A stretch of DNA of 64,000 nucleotides from Bacillus sp. NTK071 (GCF_017303315.1 NZ_JAFKOI010000007.1:1-64000), one strand, 5' to 3'. Positions 27,075 to 36,709 are shown, numbered from the stretch's first letter. The notes: a model not told the origin generated them from the letters alone. Numbers and translations are program-made.

Positions 27075-29066
27075 TTAAATTAGAAAAGGATTTGCTAGAT
27101 CAGCCCATTGATACTTTTGACCCCAGCTTTCTTTGGCTAGTGTTGTCACTCGTTCAATCACATCAGACGGCACAGCCGATAAATCTCCCATTTCATTCGG
27201 ATTATAGTGATACGCATAAACACGTGATAGGAATTGATCAAATGGGAGAGAAGCTTCCCCTTCCTCTTCACCATTATTTCTAACGGTCGATTTAATGCCT
27301 TGCCCCCAATCCTGGCCACTATCATTGTTCGGATTGTAGAAATAAACTCTCACATCGCCAGATGCATCTTGTGCAATTCGCTGAATTGAGATCGCATGCA
27401 GGCCAAGTAGGTCAGCGTTTGCCGTTGTAACAAAGATCCCCACCGGGTTTGGATAAATTAGCTGATGCCCTTCATTAAAATCAGGATGATGCGTTGCGTA
27501 AAACAAGCGGGCAAAATTCTCGTAATCAGACACGCCTCCTGTAACCGGGTTAATGACTGATGAAAACTCTTTCGAAATCCACTGACCATAGAATTCAGGG
27601 TTAACAAATTTATGTCCATCTTCCCCGCGAAACGCACTTCGCTTCATCATTTCATCATAAACGCGATCAAGGTGAGGTACGAGAATAAGTGAAACTGCGT
27701 CAAGCTCTTTATGAAGATCTGGCGCTAGCCCACCAACGATCAAAGAAGAATTGATTTCTGCTCCTTCAAACGAAATATCCACTTCACCATCACGACATGC
27801 TCTCGCAACTAGTTCTAAAAGGAATCCTGGATCATGCTGAGACCATAGACTAATTCCTCTTGCAGACTGACATGTTGGGTTCATTCCCTGACCAATGCCG
27901 AGCGGCTGGCCAAGAACGCTCAGAATGCCTGAGAGCAAGATTCCAACTGGCGTCAAATCGTCTGGGTTATTACGAGAATCCATTAAATCCTTCTCCACCT
28001 CAGGTAACATATCAATTTCGATGATCCTCTCAAGACCTGGAATAACAGGTGGTGATGATAGTACACCACGCTCAAGCATTCTTGCGAGACCATAGAGAGA
28101 TTGAGCAGTTGTAGGGTAAATGGCTAATGTTATGAGCTCTTTCACTAATGAAAAATGCTCATTTAAGTTCGCTTCCCCTTTTTCAGTCAGGCCAAGTGAA
28201 AGGACAAGTAAATGACTCGCATCTTCTTCTGCTAAGGAACGGACCAATTTCGCGTGTATTGGTGATACAAGTCCTGTTTCTCGCATAATGTCAGCAAATC
28301 TTTCTGCCTCTAGCTCCTTCTCCATATCGGATAAAGCATCAAACTCATTTTTGTATTGTGTAAAATCTGGATAATTTCTGCTTAATTCTGTTGGTGCAGT
28401 TACACTATCGAGATAGCGTTGAATATTCTCACGACCCTGTGGATCTAGATCGTCTGAAGAAAGAAGATTTTCAGCAAATCCTATCATCTCATTAATCCGC
28501 TTTACCATAATTGGACGCTGTGCTGTCAAACGATCGATTTCGTTTACGAACGTTGAAGATAATGCCCCTAAGGATAATTGATTTGCGAGAAATTGGAAAA
28601 GATGAATGCCTCTTTTTTGCTGTTGACTCTGATTTATTCGCGCCTCCTCCGTTTCAGGAGGAAAAATCATATCAAGATTAAGCGCCATAATTTTATTTAG
28701 AAAGGTTCTAGCTTCGTCCGCCGTTAGATTGGAATGCTGGTAATCACTCTTAGCGATCGCAAGCACTCGAAGCTCACTTAATACTTCTAATATTGAATAG
28801 TTCCCTTCGACTTTGAATGAACCACCTACAAGCGGTGCCTGTAGTTTACGAGGGTTTTCCCAAGGTCCACCTTCAAATATCCCTGCTTGATCATACTCCG
28901 CTGCCAACTGGTAAAGATCTTCTAATTTATTTTGATCAATGAGAACGGCAGCATCTGATAAAAGTTCTTCTAACACAACTGGATTTTGACGATTTTCCTT
29001 AAATGACTGAAGAGTACTCGCAAACTTTTGCTGTTCTGAATTTGAAAATGATGTTTCCATTTCCAT
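27075..29066 (-). CDS. Unrecognised 663-residue protein with a possible papain-like Cys-His-Asn arrangement
   Basis: I do not recognise this protein. The N-terminal 380 residues are mainly charged and helical (FKENRQNPVVLEELL …). The C-terminal 270 residues contain GMNPTCQSARG (C399), LLGLHAISIQR (H557) and VYFYNPNND (N578, N580, D582), an order and spacing compatible with a papain-like or transglutaminase-like catalytic triad; this is pattern reading, not a family match. There is no signal peptide or membrane helix, so a cytoplasmic location is likely. Single-gene unit, divergent from a dipeptidase gene across a cluster of phased repeats. ATG 29060 is an alternative start. Confidence 0.75.
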   Translation of the reverse strand: MEMETSFSNSEQQKFASTLQSFKENRQNPVVLEELLSDAAVLIDQNKLEDLYQLAAEYDQAGIFEGGPWENPRKLQAPLVGGSFKVEGNYSILEVLSELRVLAIAKSDYQHSNLTADEARTFLNKIMALNLDMIFPPETEEARINQSQQQKRGIHLFQFLANQLSLGALSSTFVNEIDRLTAQRPIMVKRINEMIGFAENLLSSDDLDPQGRENIQRYLDSVTAPTELSRNYPDFTQYKNEFDALSDMEKELEAERFADIMRETGLVSPIHAKLVRSLAEEDASHLLVLSLGLTEKGEANLNEHFSLVKELITLAIYPTTAQSLYGLARMLERGVLSSPPVIPGLERIIEIDMLPEVEKDLMDSRNNPDDLTPVGILLSGILSVLGQPLGIGQGMNPTCQSARGISLWSQHDPGFLLELVARACRDGEVDISFEGAEINSSLIVGGLAPDLHKELDAVSLILVPHLDRVYDEMMKRSAFRGEDGHKFVNPEFYGQWISKEFSSVINPVTGGVSDYENFARLFYATHHPDFNEGHQLIYPNPVGIFVTTANADLLGLHAISIQRIAQDASGDVRVYFYNPNNDSGQDWGQGIKSTVRNNGEEEGEASLPFDQFLSRVYAYHYNPNEMGDLSAVPSDVIERVTTLAKESWGQKYQWADLANPFLI

Positions 29067-29160
29067 ACATCCCCCAATATTTTCAAGATAGCTATTTGTA
29101 CCCCAATACCAGGAAAAGAAACCGCTTCTAATTACCTATTTATTTTCGATTATGGAGGAA

Positions 29161-29260
29161 ATCGCGGATATATCGAGATTATCGCGGATATCTCACCGTT
29201 TTCGCGGATAAAAATATATTTTCGCGGAAATATTCAAGAATTCGCGGATATGTCATTAAA
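29161..29260. repeat. 20-bp-phased tandem repeat cluster B
   Basis: Five units (A/T)TCGCGGATA start at 29161, 29181, 29201, 29221 and 29241, exactly 20 bases apart; the other half of each unit is variable and AT-rich. A decayed unit (TTTTCGATTATGG) precedes them. The cluster occupies the shared promoter region of two divergent genes. Confidence 0.85.
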
Positions 29261-29349
29261 TCTGAACCATTCTCGCTCACGTCTTATAATGGGCAAAGTC
29301 CTCTCGCTACCTTATAATAAGGACAACGAGTATTAAGGAGGGCTTACTA

Positions 29350-30702
29350 ATGAAGGAAATCATTGACCTACATAAGGACACATTTCTAGACGAACTTCAG
29401 GAATTCTTACAAATCCCTAGCATCTCAGCTATACCAGATCATAAATCTGATGTTGAAAAAGGGGCGAAGTGGGTTGCAACTGCTTTAGAGAAAATTGGCA
29501 TGGAGAATATCGAGGTTATTGAAACGGATGGTCATCCTATCGTTTATGCGGACTGGCTTCATGCAGAAGGAAAGCCAACTGTACTCATTTATGGACACTA
29601 CGACGTGCAACCAGCTGACCCGATTGACCTTTGGGAGACGCCTCCTTTCGAGCCTGTTATTCGTGATAATAAAATTTTTGCACGCGGCGCAACGGACGAT
29701 AAAGGACAGCTATTTATTCATATAAAGGCCATAGAAATTTTAATGCAAGAAGACGGCACGTTACCTGTTAATGTGAAGTTCTGCATTGAAGGGGAGGAAG
29801 AAATTGCGAGTCCTCATCTTGGACCCTTTATTGAAGAAAACACCGACATGCTTGCAGCTGACGCCGTCGTCATTTCAGATACCTCCTTTATTAAAGAGGG
29901 ATTACCAGCGATATGTACGTCGCTACGTGGCGCACTTGCAATGGAAGTTAACGTAAAAACAGCTAATACAGATCTACATTCAGGCGTTTATGGTGGAGGT
30001 GTGCCAAACGCGGTTCACTCGCTTCTTCGTATTCTTGATAGCCTTCACAATGAAGATGGCACAATTGCTATAGAAGGTTTTTATAAGGGAGTGCCCGAAG
30101 TAACGGATGAGCTAAGAGAAGAAATTGCTCAGATTCCTTCAGATGTGGAAGCAATGAAGAATGATCTTGGTTTAACCGCATTGTTTGGCGAAAAAGGATT
30201 CACGTTCAAGGAGCAAACTGGTATCCGGCCAACACTTGAAATCAACGGCATTTCAGGAGGCTATCAGGGAGATGGAATCAAAACGATTATTCCTTCTGAA
30301 GCAAGTGGCAAAATTAGCTGTCGCCTCGTTGGCAATCAGGATCCACAACACATCTATGAACTGATCGAAAAACACCTTCATGAACATTTGCCTGCAGGTG
30401 CATCCGTTTCTGTTAAACAGTTTATTAAGGCAAAGCCAGTTTCCCTGGACTCAAAGGATCCAATGATTCAAAAAGCTGCTGACGCATATGAGAAAGTCTA
30501 TGGGGTTCGAGCCCTATTTCCTAAAGAAGGCGGATCTATTCCAATTGTAGAAGTCTTTGCACGAGTACTTGACGCACCAGTTGTATTAATGGGCTTTGGC
30601 TTACCGTCAGAGAATTTACATGCACCCAATGAACATTTTCACATTGAGAATTTCACAAAAGGGATTGAAACGGTTTGTACCTACTTCAAATCCCTGTCAT
30701 AA
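29350..30702 (+). CDS. M20-family dipeptidase
   Basis: 450 residues of the CNDP/PepV-like M20 metallopeptidases. Zinc and catalytic stretches: YGHYDVQPAD near residue 80, GATDDKGQ near 117, GEEEIASPHLG with the catalytic Glu pair near 150, and the dimerisation-domain sequence ISGGYQGDGIKTIIPSEASGKISCRL. Likely cleaves dipeptides in the cytoplasm. Strong AAGGAGGG site before ATG; followed by a strong terminator. Confidence 0.92.
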   Translation: MKEIIDLHKDTFLDELQEFLQIPSISAIPDHKSDVEKGAKWVATALEKIGMENIEVIETDGHPIVYADWLHAEGKPTVLIYGHYDVQPADPIDLWETPPFEPVIRDNKIFARGATDDKGQLFIHIKAIEILMQEDGTLPVNVKFCIEGEEEIASPHLGPFIEENTDMLAADAVVISDTSFIKEGLPAICTSLRGALAMEVNVKTANTDLHSGVYGGGVPNAVHSLLRILDSLHNEDGTIAIEGFYKGVPEVTDELREEIAQIPSDVEAMKNDLGLTALFGEKGFTFKEQTGIRPTLEINGISGGYQGDGIKTIIPSEASGKISCRLVGNQDPQHIYELIEKHLHEHLPAGASVSVKQFIKAKPVSLDSKDPMIQKAADAYEKVYGVRALFPKEGGSIPIVEVFARVLDAPVVLMGFGLPSENLHAPNEHFHIENFTKGIETVCTYFKSLS

Positions 30703-30723
30703 CTATTCCTTCTTAGCGAAAAG

Positions 30724-30760
30724 AGGAGGAGGAGGCTCGATCATGAGCCTCCTCCTCTTT
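30724..30760 (+). terminator. Terminator after the dipeptidase gene
   Basis: Thirteen-pair GC-rich stem GAGGAGGAGGCTC/GAGCCTCCTCCTC followed by TTTGTTT. Confidence 0.85.
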
Positions 30761-30762
30761 GT

Positions 30763-31101
30763 TTAGAATGTGAGATATCCTTTTTTTACTCTTTTTCCAT
30801 TAGAGGGCTGCTCCAACCACTTAATATGCTGAAGCTTTTCTTCCAATTTTGCGGCAATCTTCCACTCAATTCGATGCATCATTATTCTTGCCTTATAAGG
30901 TGAGATATCAAAACGATTCGCTGCTTCATGATAAGGAGAATACTTCTTCAAAAGGTTAAGGTATTGATCTGGTGTATCCGCTGATTCAATTAACCTTACT
31001 TCCAGTTCATCTATGAACTGATAGAGGGCTTTCTCCTTCTCAGGGAGTTTTGCCACGATATCGCGAACGAGCATCTTTACTAAATGTTCATTGCATTCCA
31101 T
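30763..31101 (-). CDS. Small protein with sigma-like helix-turn-helix
   Basis: 112 residues. The segment YSPYHEAANRFDISPYKARIMMHRIEWKI looks like a sigma-region-4 type helix-turn-helix, so DNA binding is plausible. I do not recognise a named family. TAGGGGAAG precedes the ATG. Confidence 0.7.
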   Translation of the reverse strand: MECNEHLVKMLVRDIVAKLPEKEKALYQFIDELEVRLIESADTPDQYLNLLKKYSPYHEAANRFDISPYKARIMMHRIEWKIAAKLEEKLQHIKWLEQPSNGKRVKKGYLTF

Positions 31102-31256
31102 TCATCTTCCCCTACCCTTTTACCAGCTTTACTCCAGGGGTCTACCCCTTATGAGCATATTCACGAAATGCAATTCTAGACATTCTAAACTTTCTTAAGT
31201 AACCCTTCTCAACTGATCTGATGACATTTGATCTCACTTTTTAATTAACTTTTGTC

Positions 31257-31586
31257 TTATTTACTTTTCCTATTTCTCCCCATATGTAAAGCGAGTTTGT
31301 TAATAAAACCAAGAATAAGACCAATTCCTGTAAATAAATAAATGATTGTGAAAATCTTTCCGAAATCAGTTTGTGGACTAAAATCGCCAAACCCTACAGT
31401 TGTTAACGTAACAACACTAAAATAGAGAGAATTTAGTACGGACCAATGCTCTACCGTGTGATAGAAAATCGTGCCTGAGACGAGCGTAATTGTCGTTAAA
31501 AAGAAAAGAACCTGGAACTCTTCATCTTTTATCGCTCTCCATAACGCTGACAGCATTCTCTTTAACGTGAGAAGAAATGAAATCAT
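31257..31586 (-). CDS. Two-helix potassium channel family protein
   Basis: 109 residues: a transmembrane helix (about 27-45), pore loop with selectivity filter TVGFGD (residues 63-68), and second helix (about 76-95), the minimal Ion_trans_2 K+ channel subunit. No RCK/TrkA-N domain is attached, so gating by ligand is unlikely unless another subunit supplies it. Strong AAAAGGAGA site. Confidence 0.9.
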   Translation of the reverse strand: MISFLLTLKRMLSALWRAIKDEEFQVLFFLTTITLVSGTIFYHTVEHWSVLNSLYFSVVTLTTVGFGDFSPQTDFGKIFTIIYLFTGIGLILGFINKLALHMGRNRKSK

Positions 31587-31816
31587 AGTTATCTCCTTTT
31601 ACATTCATATTTCACTATTTAATGATAAAAGATTATTTTAGCATACTCATCACTTAACAAATGACGTCATACACTTTTTGATGGCTGCTTCTATAAGCGT
31701 AGTGGTCATTGAAAGACGAGCCTTTTAATTTCCCTTCCACTCTTGAAATTTGTTTCTCATCATAGGGAATGATGATAGGTATGTCTAATTACTTATAAGA
31801 TTGGAGAGTGGTGAAA

Positions 31817-32284
31817 ATGAACGAGAACGATTGGTTAAAAGCAGCTATTCAATTGGCTTCAAAGAGCGTAAAGAAAAAAGGCGGTCCTTTTGGCGCCATT
31901 ATTATGAAGGATGGTAAGGTCATTGGTGAAGGCATGAATCAGGTAACCACGAAGCATGACCCTACCGCTCATGCTGAAGTTGTCGCGATTCGTAATGCTT
32001 GTAAAAAAATTGGCTCACATCAGCTTGATGGCTCCGTTATTTATACAAGCTGTGAACCGTGTCCCATGTGTCTTGGAGCGATTTACTGGTCTCGACTTGA
32101 AAAAGTCTATTTTGCGGCAACTAGACACGAAGCTGCTGATGCTGGTTTCGATGATGCCGTGATTTATCAAGAAATAGAGAAAGAACCAGAACAACGCAAG
32201 ATCCCTTTTCACCATCTCGAGATGGAAGACAAATTCGAACCTTTCGATACATGGAAACAGCAGACCGAAAGAATCGACTATTAA
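31817..32284 (+). CDS. guaD: Guanine deaminase
   Basis: 155 residues, the size of B. subtilis GuaD, of the cytidine-deaminase fold. It converts guanine to xanthine. Zinc site: TAHAEVVAIRNA (His and catalytic Glu) and TSCEPCPMCLGAIYW (two Cys). The GuaD-specific tail FEPFDTW aligns by pattern. ATG 31817 is preferred to the GTG codons at 31808 and 31811 by spacing to GGAG/GGTGA. The dispersed element at 32287 starts three bases after the stop. Confidence 0.92.
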   Translation: MNENDWLKAAIQLASKSVKKKGGPFGAIIMKDGKVIGEGMNQVTTKHDPTAHAEVVAIRNACKKIGSHQLDGSVIYTSCEPCPMCLGAIYWSRLEKVYFAATRHEAADAGFDDAVIYQEIEKEPEQRKIPFHHLEMEDKFEPFDTWKQQTERIDY

Positions 32285-32286
32285 CC

Positions 32287-32581
32287 AAAAAGAGGCTGGG
32301 ACAAAACTAAAATACATGAAGGAAATCGCGAATTTGAATGGTAAGAGTAAGACCTTAGCGTAGCCAACATACGTAGACTCCTGCGGGAACAGCACGAGTC
32401 CGAAGACCCCGCAGGAAAGCGTTTTTTGCTTTCTGAGGAGACTGAGGCCGTGCCCGCGGAAAGCGAAGTATGTTGGCGAAGCGGTTGTTTCCTATCTGTA
32501 AATTACGAAAGACCCGATCTGATTCAAATGAATTGTTCGGGTCTTTCTCATGGTTATTTACTTATGTCCCAGCCTCTTTTA
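32287..32581. repeat. MITE-like element with AAAGAGGCTGGGACA terminal inverted repeats
   Basis: About 295 bases bounded by AAAAGAGGCTGGGACA (left) and its complement TGTCCCAGCCTCTTTT (right). The interior has GC-rich complementary blocks (CTCCTGCGGG / CCCGCAGGA; CCAACATACG / CGAAGTATGTTGG) and a GACCCGA/TCGGGTC hairpin. No open reading frame of note. It fills the gap between two convergent genes and may serve as their terminator. Confidence 0.8.
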
Positions 32582-32585
32582 CCAT

Positions 32586-33923
32586 TTACTTTGGAAACTT
32601 CTCCATTTTATTTTCCTTCACTTTATCTTCCTTCAATTTAATCTCAATTGGGTTAAGATCAAGAGATACATTGATCGCGGCATAGGATTCAACTCCATTG
32701 ATTTTACCCCAGTATCCCTTCGTGTCTTGTTCTTTAGAGAAAACCAGCTTAAATCCTTCCCCTTTCTTCTCACTAGTCAAGACATAATCAAGGCCAATCG
32801 CTTGATCCGTTTTACTATCAACCAGGTCATACGTTAGCAATTGTTTCAATGCATCTTCACCAAAAATACTATTATTGACAGAAGAAGCTGGATAGTAAGG
32901 TTCTTCAATGCTAGGCTTGTCTCCTGTGATGTTATATTTTTTCGTATCCCAGAAATAGCGATCTCCTTTTTCAATGTAGCTAATGCTTACATCTTTCATG
33001 GCAGAAGGAAAATCCGTCGTTTTCTTCGCTTTAGACAGATCCACAATGACAAGACCACTTTCTCCAACCACTTCAATTGATTTCTTCTCATTGCGGATAA
33101 TCATCGCGCTATTCTCATCGATACCATAAGCCATTTCTTTACCAGCATCCCATGCCCCAACGATAAGTCTTCCAAAACGCCCGCGCTTTACAAAGTGCTG
33201 ATCGACCATCCCATTCTCAAAGAAGCCTAGACCCTTCGTTAAAAATACGCGATTATCGTCTTCATCACCATAGTTATCTTCATATGTTACACCACCATTA
33301 AGTGCACCAAGACTTGTCCCAGCACCAATCATTGGATCACTCATGATAGCTGCGCCTGCACTTGAACCACCAAGAACAGCACCACTATGGTAAATATCTC
33401 GAATGGAAGTAAGTACAGGAGTGTCCTCTCCATTAACCAACAAGGAATTTGTATAATCCAGTTGGTTTCCACCAACGAACCAGATGGCATCATATTCTGT
33501 CACTTTTTGAGCTAGCTTCTTATCATATGCACCATTCGCCCATTTGGATTCATCCTCATCTGTCGTAGGATCATCACTTACTGCAATAGGAATGATATCG
33601 ATGTTCTCTTCATTTGCTCCGTACGAAATGAAATCATTTTTATAAGATGAAGCACTTTGGAATGGTTCAGAACTAGCAGTGGGCATAATGCCAATCTTCA
33701 CTTCTTCTTTTGTTTTGTTTCTGAAGTCTTGTGCTAATGATAGAAACGACTCATACACGTCTGCATTATCAGAGCTTAGCGCTCCACCTACAATCACTAG
33801 TGATCCTTTCGCTTCCTCAGCCGGGGTGGCATTTGACTCAGATTGAGTTACACTTTGAACGCCTAACACAGAACATACGATTAACACTGCCGCTACCGCG
33901 AAAGCGTATTTCCATTTCCGCAT
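32586..33923 (-). CDS. Secreted cyanophycinase-like S51 peptidase
   Basis: 445 residues: N-terminal signal peptide (MRKWKYAFAVAAVLIVCSVLG), then the cyanophycinase fold with LVIVGGALS, DAIWFVGGNQLDYTNSL and the serine nucleophile in GGSSAGAAIMS near residue 191; a downstream DENSAMIIR is also typical. Cyanophycinases cut beta-Asp-Arg dipeptides from cyanophycin; the extracellular form would give isoaspartyl dipeptides, which suits the isoaspartyl dipeptidase encoded 2 kb away. The C-terminal 100 residues are extra. The substrate is inferred. Confidence 0.88.
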   Translation of the reverse strand: MRKWKYAFAVAAVLIVCSVLGVQSVTQSESNATPAEEAKGSLVIVGGALSSDNADVYESFLSLAQDFRNKTKEEVKIGIMPTASSEPFQSASSYKNDFISYGANEENIDIIPIAVSDDPTTDEDESKWANGAYDKKLAQKVTEYDAIWFVGGNQLDYTNSLLVNGEDTPVLTSIRDIYHSGAVLGGSSAGAAIMSDPMIGAGTSLGALNGGVTYEDNYGDEDDNRVFLTKGLGFFENGMVDQHFVKRGRFGRLIVGAWDAGKEMAYGIDENSAMIIRNEKKSIEVVGESGLVIVDLSKAKKTTDFPSAMKDVSISYIEKGDRYFWDTKKYNITGDKPSIEEPYYPASSVNNSIFGEDALKQLLTYDLVDSKTDQAIGLDYVLTSEKKGEGFKLVFSKEQDTKGYWGKINGVESYAAINVSLDLNPIEIKLKEDKVKENKMEKFPK

Positions 33924-34214
33924 TTACATCACTCCTTCGTTTTGTTACTAAACAAATATGCAAGTTTCATTCCAACCAAGAAAGACTGATACGAAAAGGC
34001 TCCCGCTTAGACTCTTATGATACTGGTGGTTAATTGAAACCAATAACAACCCAAAAAGAGCAACTACTGAAACACGTAGTTACTCCACCTTCATCTGCTA
34101 ATGATTGTCATTTAGCACAAACATAACCCCCAAAATTTTTGAGCGAATCTTTGTATTCCATCTCACCATTTATATTATTCTATAGGAGAAGCATCTCAAA
34201 GGAGGAAACCTATT
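33924..34214. other. Intergenic region without recognisable genes
   Basis: Divergent promoter region of the cyanophycinase-like gene (minus) and the MBL-fold gene (plus). I see no hairpin terminator, riboswitch motif or open frame that looks coding. Confidence 0.5.
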
Positions 34215-34973
34215 ATGAAGATTCAACTCATCCGAAACGCAACGCTCGTTCTTCAATACGCAGACAAGAAATTTCTAATTGATCCTTTCCTATCCGACAA
34301 AGGAGCAATGCCACCTTTTCCTAACACCCCAAACCAGCATCTTTCTAACCCTACAGTTAGTTTCACAACTTCTATGGAAGAAATCCTTGATGTGGATGCT
34401 GTTATTGTCACCCACTTACATCCCGACCATTTCGATAACAAAGCGAAAGAGCTACTACCTAAAGAGATCACGGTCTACGCACAGAACAAGGAAGATATGG
34501 AAGTAATTAAAGGAGAAGGTTTTCAAAATGTCCTTTCACTTGAAGAGGATTCAGTGTTTGAAGGCATTACACTATCTCGGACAGACGGGAAGCACGGTGC
34601 AGGAGAGATTCTAAAGCAAACTGGACAAGTTTGCGGCATCGTCTTTAACCATCCAAAAGAAAAAACGCTCTACGTAGCAGGTGACACTCTTTTCAATGAA
34701 GATGTTCAGGATGCTATTCAAACACACCAACCAGAAGTGATTGTCGTAAATGCCGGCGCCGCTCAATTTCTTGAAGGTGGTCCCATTACAATGACAAAAG
34801 AAGATGTGGCAAAAACTTCTCAAGAGGCTACTAGCGCTACAATCGTTGTTTCCCACATGGAAGCACTTAACCACTGTCTATTAACAAGAGATGAGTTAAA
34901 GCAGTATATCGAAGAGAAAGACCTTTTAAATAACATTCTCATTCCAAATGACGGAGAAACACTCTCATTTTAA
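34215..34973 (+). CDS. MBL-fold metal-dependent hydrolase (UlaG-like)
   Basis: 252 residues: LIRNATLVLQYADKKFLIDPFLSD at the N-terminus and the metal motif THLHPDHFD (HxHxDH) near residue 77, later GDTLF and SHMEALNHC. This is the UlaG-like branch of metallo-beta-lactamase-fold hydrolases; substrate unknown. Strong AAAGGAGG site; a terminator follows. Confidence 0.88.
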   Translation: MKIQLIRNATLVLQYADKKFLIDPFLSDKGAMPPFPNTPNQHLSNPTVSFTTSMEEILDVDAVIVTHLHPDHFDNKAKELLPKEITVYAQNKEDMEVIKGEGFQNVLSLEEDSVFEGITLSRTDGKHGAGEILKQTGQVCGIVFNHPKEKTLYVAGDTLFNEDVQDAIQTHQPEVIVVNAGAAQFLEGGPITMTKEDVAKTSQEATSATIVVSHMEALNHCLLTRDELKQYIEEKDLLNNILIPNDGETLSF

Positions 34974-34980
34974 TAGTACA

Positions 34981-35015
34981 ATAACCCCGCTCCAAATGTG
35001 GGGTTATCTTTTTTT
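34981..35015 (+). terminator. Terminator after the MBL-fold gene
   Basis: ATAACCCC/GGGGTTAT stem followed by CTTTTTTT. Confidence 0.85.
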
Positions 35016-35134
35016 GTTCACTCCTATTAATCACTTAATCATATCCTCACATACCATCTGTACATTCCAAATTCATATTTCCTGAAATCCGTTCATAAGC
35101 ATAGTGATGTATCAAATTCGCAAAGGAGGGGTTT

Positions 35135-35422
35135 ATGATGTCTGAGAAAAATTCAACAAAAGAAGATAATATTGTTAAAAAGACATCTAAGCAGGCAAGT
35201 GACCTTGTGAATAAATCCGCTGACACAGCGAATAATATCGTAAAATCTGTTAGTGGAGAAGGCGGTCTCGTTGGCAAGGCGGCTGACGCTTCGACAGACT
35301 TTGTAAAAAATGTAAGTAAAACAGGAAATAAAGTGGTCGGTAAATCAGTTGATACTGCATCAAACGTTATTAAAGGAGCTTCTAAAAAGGTATTCGGTAA
35401 GAAAAAAGATAAAGATTCATAA
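35135..35422 (+). CDS. Small amphipathic LEA-like protein of unknown function
   Basis: 95 residues, lysine- and serine-rich, with imperfect repeats such as VNKSADTANNIVKSV, GKAADASTDFVKNV and GKSVDTASNVIKGA that would form amphipathic helices. The pattern resembles LEA-type or apolipoprotein-like stress proteins, but I recognise no family. AAAGGAGG precedes two adjacent ATG codons. A terminator follows. Confidence 0.75.
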   Translation: MMSEKNSTKEDNIVKKTSKQASDLVNKSADTANNIVKSVSGEGGLVGKAADASTDFVKNVSKTGNKVVGKSVDTASNVIKGASKKVFGKKKDKDS

Positions 35423-35434
35423 ACCAATATCCTA

Positions 35435-35464
35435 ATGACTCCGGATTAATTCGGAGTCATTTCA
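35435..35464 (+). terminator. Terminator after the LEA-like gene
   Basis: ATGACTCCG/CGGAGTCAT stem with a short T-rich tail. Confidence 0.65.
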
Positions 35465-35542
35465 TTTACATACACTTGCTTCCATCTAACATGCAGACTT
35501 ATCAAAAGAATCCAGCCCATATGAGCCGGATCCACCAATCAC

Positions 35543-36709
35543 TTATTCAAATGTTCCTTTTACAATCGTTTCCTTTCCCCTCACCATAACCTGACCTCGT
35601 GCTACTACTGTATCGATCTCAAGATCAGCATCAACTATAACAAGGTCTGCATCCTTCTCTACTGCAATTTCACCTTTTTGGCTCAACCTCAAAAGCGACG
35701 CCGGGTTTTTTGTAATCACTTTTATCGCATCCGAAATCATTACCTTATCTTCTACAATCGCATCACGTACTTCTTTATACAACGAAGCAACCGAGCCTAT
35801 TTGCAAACCCTCGAATTCTCCAGACGCACTAAAAGCTGGCAAGCTTGCCTGTCCATCTGATGTAAATGTCATTCGTTCTATGGGAACTCCAGCTTCGATC
35901 GCCCGTCTTAAGCCAGTACTGCACTTTACTTCCCCTTCTTCTAGAAACTGAGGAATGGTGCTTGTAGTGAAATCAATATATCCACCTTTTTTCGCATATG
36001 CTAAACCAGCGTTAAACAGCTCCTCTGTTCTATTAATATGCGTTGGATGGAATGTTTTAATCGGAATATCAGTCGTTTCAACCACTTGCTCAAGCAATGA
36101 CAGTTTAGACGAACTATCTCCTAGATGAATATTTACGATCCCAGCTTTTCCCGAAAGCATTCCACCTATTCTCGCAGCAGAAGCAATTTTAGCCATTTCT
36201 TCTACTGTAGGCTGAGACGATCGATGATCACTAATAGCAATCTCTCCCGCTCCTATCACGCGATCAATCAAGATAATGTCATCTTCAATTTTACCCGTTA
36301 ATGTTTTAACAGGTACCTGATAACTACCTGTATGGACATAACATGTAATGCCTTCTTCCTCAAGACCTCTTGCTTTTGCGATTAAATCCGGCATTGTTCG
36401 TGTTGTGCCATCCGTACCAATAACCCCAACAATCGTTGTTACTCCTGCTTTTGTCGCTTTTGATAACGTTAATTCTGGTGTTCGTGTCCGAAAGCTACCT
36501 TCCCCACCACCACCAGTTATATGAACATGAGAATCGATGAATCCTGGAAAGACGATTTTTCCTTCAGCGTTGATTTCATCATGCGGAAATACTTGCGGTA
36601 GTTCGATTTCATCTTCAATCATCGCAATTTTATCAAACGCTACTAAGATATCTTTCTTTCCCAAATATTCCGGACTATATATTTCTGCATTTCTTATGAC
36701 TGTAAACAT
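35543..36709 (-). CDS. iadA: Isoaspartyl (beta-aspartyl) dipeptidase
   Basis: 388 residues of the amidohydrolase-fold IadA family, which hydrolyses isoaspartyl dipeptides from damaged protein or cyanophycin. Visible: metal ligands H61 and H63 in GFIDSHVHITGGGGEGSF, FHPTHINRT, and the catalytic Asp in FTSDGQAS. It follows the YfcC-type transporter by 17 bases in an operon driven by a sigma-54 promoter. Confidence 0.94.
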   Translation of the reverse strand: MFTVIRNAEIYSPEYLGKKDILVAFDKIAMIEDEIELPQVFPHDEINAEGKIVFPGFIDSHVHITGGGGEGSFRTRTPELTLSKATKAGVTTIVGVIGTDGTTRTMPDLIAKARGLEEEGITCYVHTGSYQVPVKTLTGKIEDDIILIDRVIGAGEIAISDHRSSQPTVEEMAKIASAARIGGMLSGKAGIVNIHLGDSSSKLSLLEQVVETTDIPIKTFHPTHINRTEELFNAGLAYAKKGGYIDFTTSTIPQFLEEGEVKCSTGLRRAIEAGVPIERMTFTSDGQASLPAFSASGEFEGLQIGSVASLYKEVRDAIVEDKVMISDAIKVITKNPASLLRLSQKGEIAVEKDADLVIVDADLEIDTVVARGQVMVRGKETIVKGTFE

